Origin: an uncultured Balneolaceae bacterium
GTDB taxonomy: Bacteria > Bacteroidota > Rhodothermia > Balneolales > Balneolaceae
Direction of reading: 5' to 3'
DNA: 6,408 bases
Assembly: GCA_938003885.1 (NCBI GenBank)
Contig: CALKWT010000162.1
Span: 1 to 6,408 of the forward strand
The notes below the pieces were generated by a model. That model saw only the letters and a program-made list of their open reading frames with translations. It had not been told where the DNA came from and did no database searches. Positions 6,072 to 6,408 of the stretch are shown piece by piece. Numbering within the stretch: the first letter of the stretch is position 1; every line of letters begins with the position of its first letter. A program made the translations under genes and the position numbers.

Positions 6072-6116
6072 TTTCTGTATGGCTCATAAAATCTTTAGGT
6101 CGCCGGATTACAGAAA
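6072..6116. repeat. 8-nt perfect inverted repeat with 29-nt spacer
   Basis: TTTCTGTA (6072-6079) and TACAGAAA (6109-6116) are exact reverse complements. The repeat lies between the terminator and the end of the barrel gene. It could form a weak stem in the 3' leader of the minus-strand message or be chance. Confidence 0.25.
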
Positions 6117-6166
6117 CCGTTCCCCTAACTACCCGTGGATTTAAAGTCCGGGATCAGAACAGATGA

Positions 6167-6408
6167 TCAGAAATCGATACCGATGGAGAAATAGTGAATG
6201 GCTTTCCCTTGAAATCCATTTCTGCCATAGGGCCATCCCACGTCGTACCGGAACGGTAGCCCGAGAAAGATCGTCCGAAGTCCGAACCCGGCCCCGATCA
6301 GAATGTCCCCATCGACATAATTTACGGGAATATCCCCATCAACCGGATTTCCCTCCCGCAGTAAACCTGTTGCGGGGTTGAGGTATCCACGCTCTTTGGT
6401 CCCCACTC
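6167..6408 (-). CDS. C-terminal end of an outer-membrane beta-barrel protein (5' end beyond window)
   Basis: About 80 codons are visible. The true start lies outside the window; the GTG at 6406 is only an internal codon. The sequence ends in Phe after a strand of alternating residues (HYFSIGIDF), the classic C-terminal signal recognised by the BAM assembly machinery. Just before it, IGAGFGLRTIFLGLPFRYDVGWPYG resembles the last strands of BamA/surface-antigen barrels, including the barrel tail of large PD40-repeat proteins common in Balneolales-like genomes. That family assignment is inference from a short tail. It reads toward the lipoprotein gene and probably shares the terminator at 6033-6070. 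Nothing upstream can be said. Confidence 0.75.
   Translation of the reverse strand, partial: VGTKERGYLNPATGLLREGNPVDGDIPVNYVDGDILIGAGFGLRTIFLGLPFRYDVGWPYGRNGFQGKAIHYFSIGIDF

Noticed and set aside
6131..6151. Weak CCCG...CGGG hairpin between the terminator and the barrel gene
   Set aside because: The stem is interrupted and no T-run follows. The hairpin at 6033-6070 is a far better terminator.
6152..6170. GATCAG direct repeat 13 nt apart near the end of the barrel gene
   Set aside because: Two 6-mers at this distance are expected by chance, and the second overlaps the stop codon.
6163..6381. 72-codon plus-strand open frame at the right end
   Set aside because: It is very Arg-rich, antisense to the barrel tail, and begins at the end of that gene. 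It is a shadow frame.

Overview
The window looks like ordinary chromosomal DNA of a Bacteroidota-type bacterium. A marine or halophilic Balneolales/Rhodothermales-like lineage is my best guess. The reasons are moderate GC, several genes starting without a Shine-Dalgarno sequence behind AT-rich leaders, a lipoprotein, an outer-membrane barrel ending in Phe, and the style of the ABC exporter and slipins. This placement is inference; there is no rRNA or marker gene to confirm it.

Layout, left to right. Positions 108-1013 (+) encode an exported SMP-30/gluconolactonase-like beta-propeller, whose start-codon region is odd. It converges on a minus-strand operon read from about 3454 down to 1037: a short NfeD-like membrane protein, then two tandem slipin/band-7 (SPFH) proteins that are clearly paralogous. 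The second slipin begins 1 nt after the stop of the first, with a strong Shine-Dalgarno inside the last codons of the first. A divergent intergenic region (3455-3648) carries a 21-nt imperfect direct repeat and a perfect 10-nt palindrome. It is followed on the plus strand by a complete ABC half-exporter (3649-5439). A 141-nt gap with a hairpin and a possible 9-codon leader ORF leads to a Dabb-domain lipoprotein (5581-6012). A clear bidirectional terminator (6033-6070) separates this from the C-terminal end of an outer-membrane beta-barrel gene on the minus strand, cut by the window edge (6167-6408).

How they work together. The NfeD-slipin-slipin set is a recognisable functional unit: NfeD proteins are membrane partners of SPFH scaffolds, as in E. 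coli YbbJ-QmcA, and the tandem slipins may form a mixed ring in the way HflK/HflC do. The exporter, lipoprotein, propeller enzyme and barrel protein are all envelope or export related, but nothing in the sequence ties them into one pathway.

I did not find convincing evidence of a wholly undescribed system. The points most worth a second look are the coupled slipin pair, the repeat pair in the divergent promoter region, and the apparent AUC-or-distant-AUG start of the first gene.
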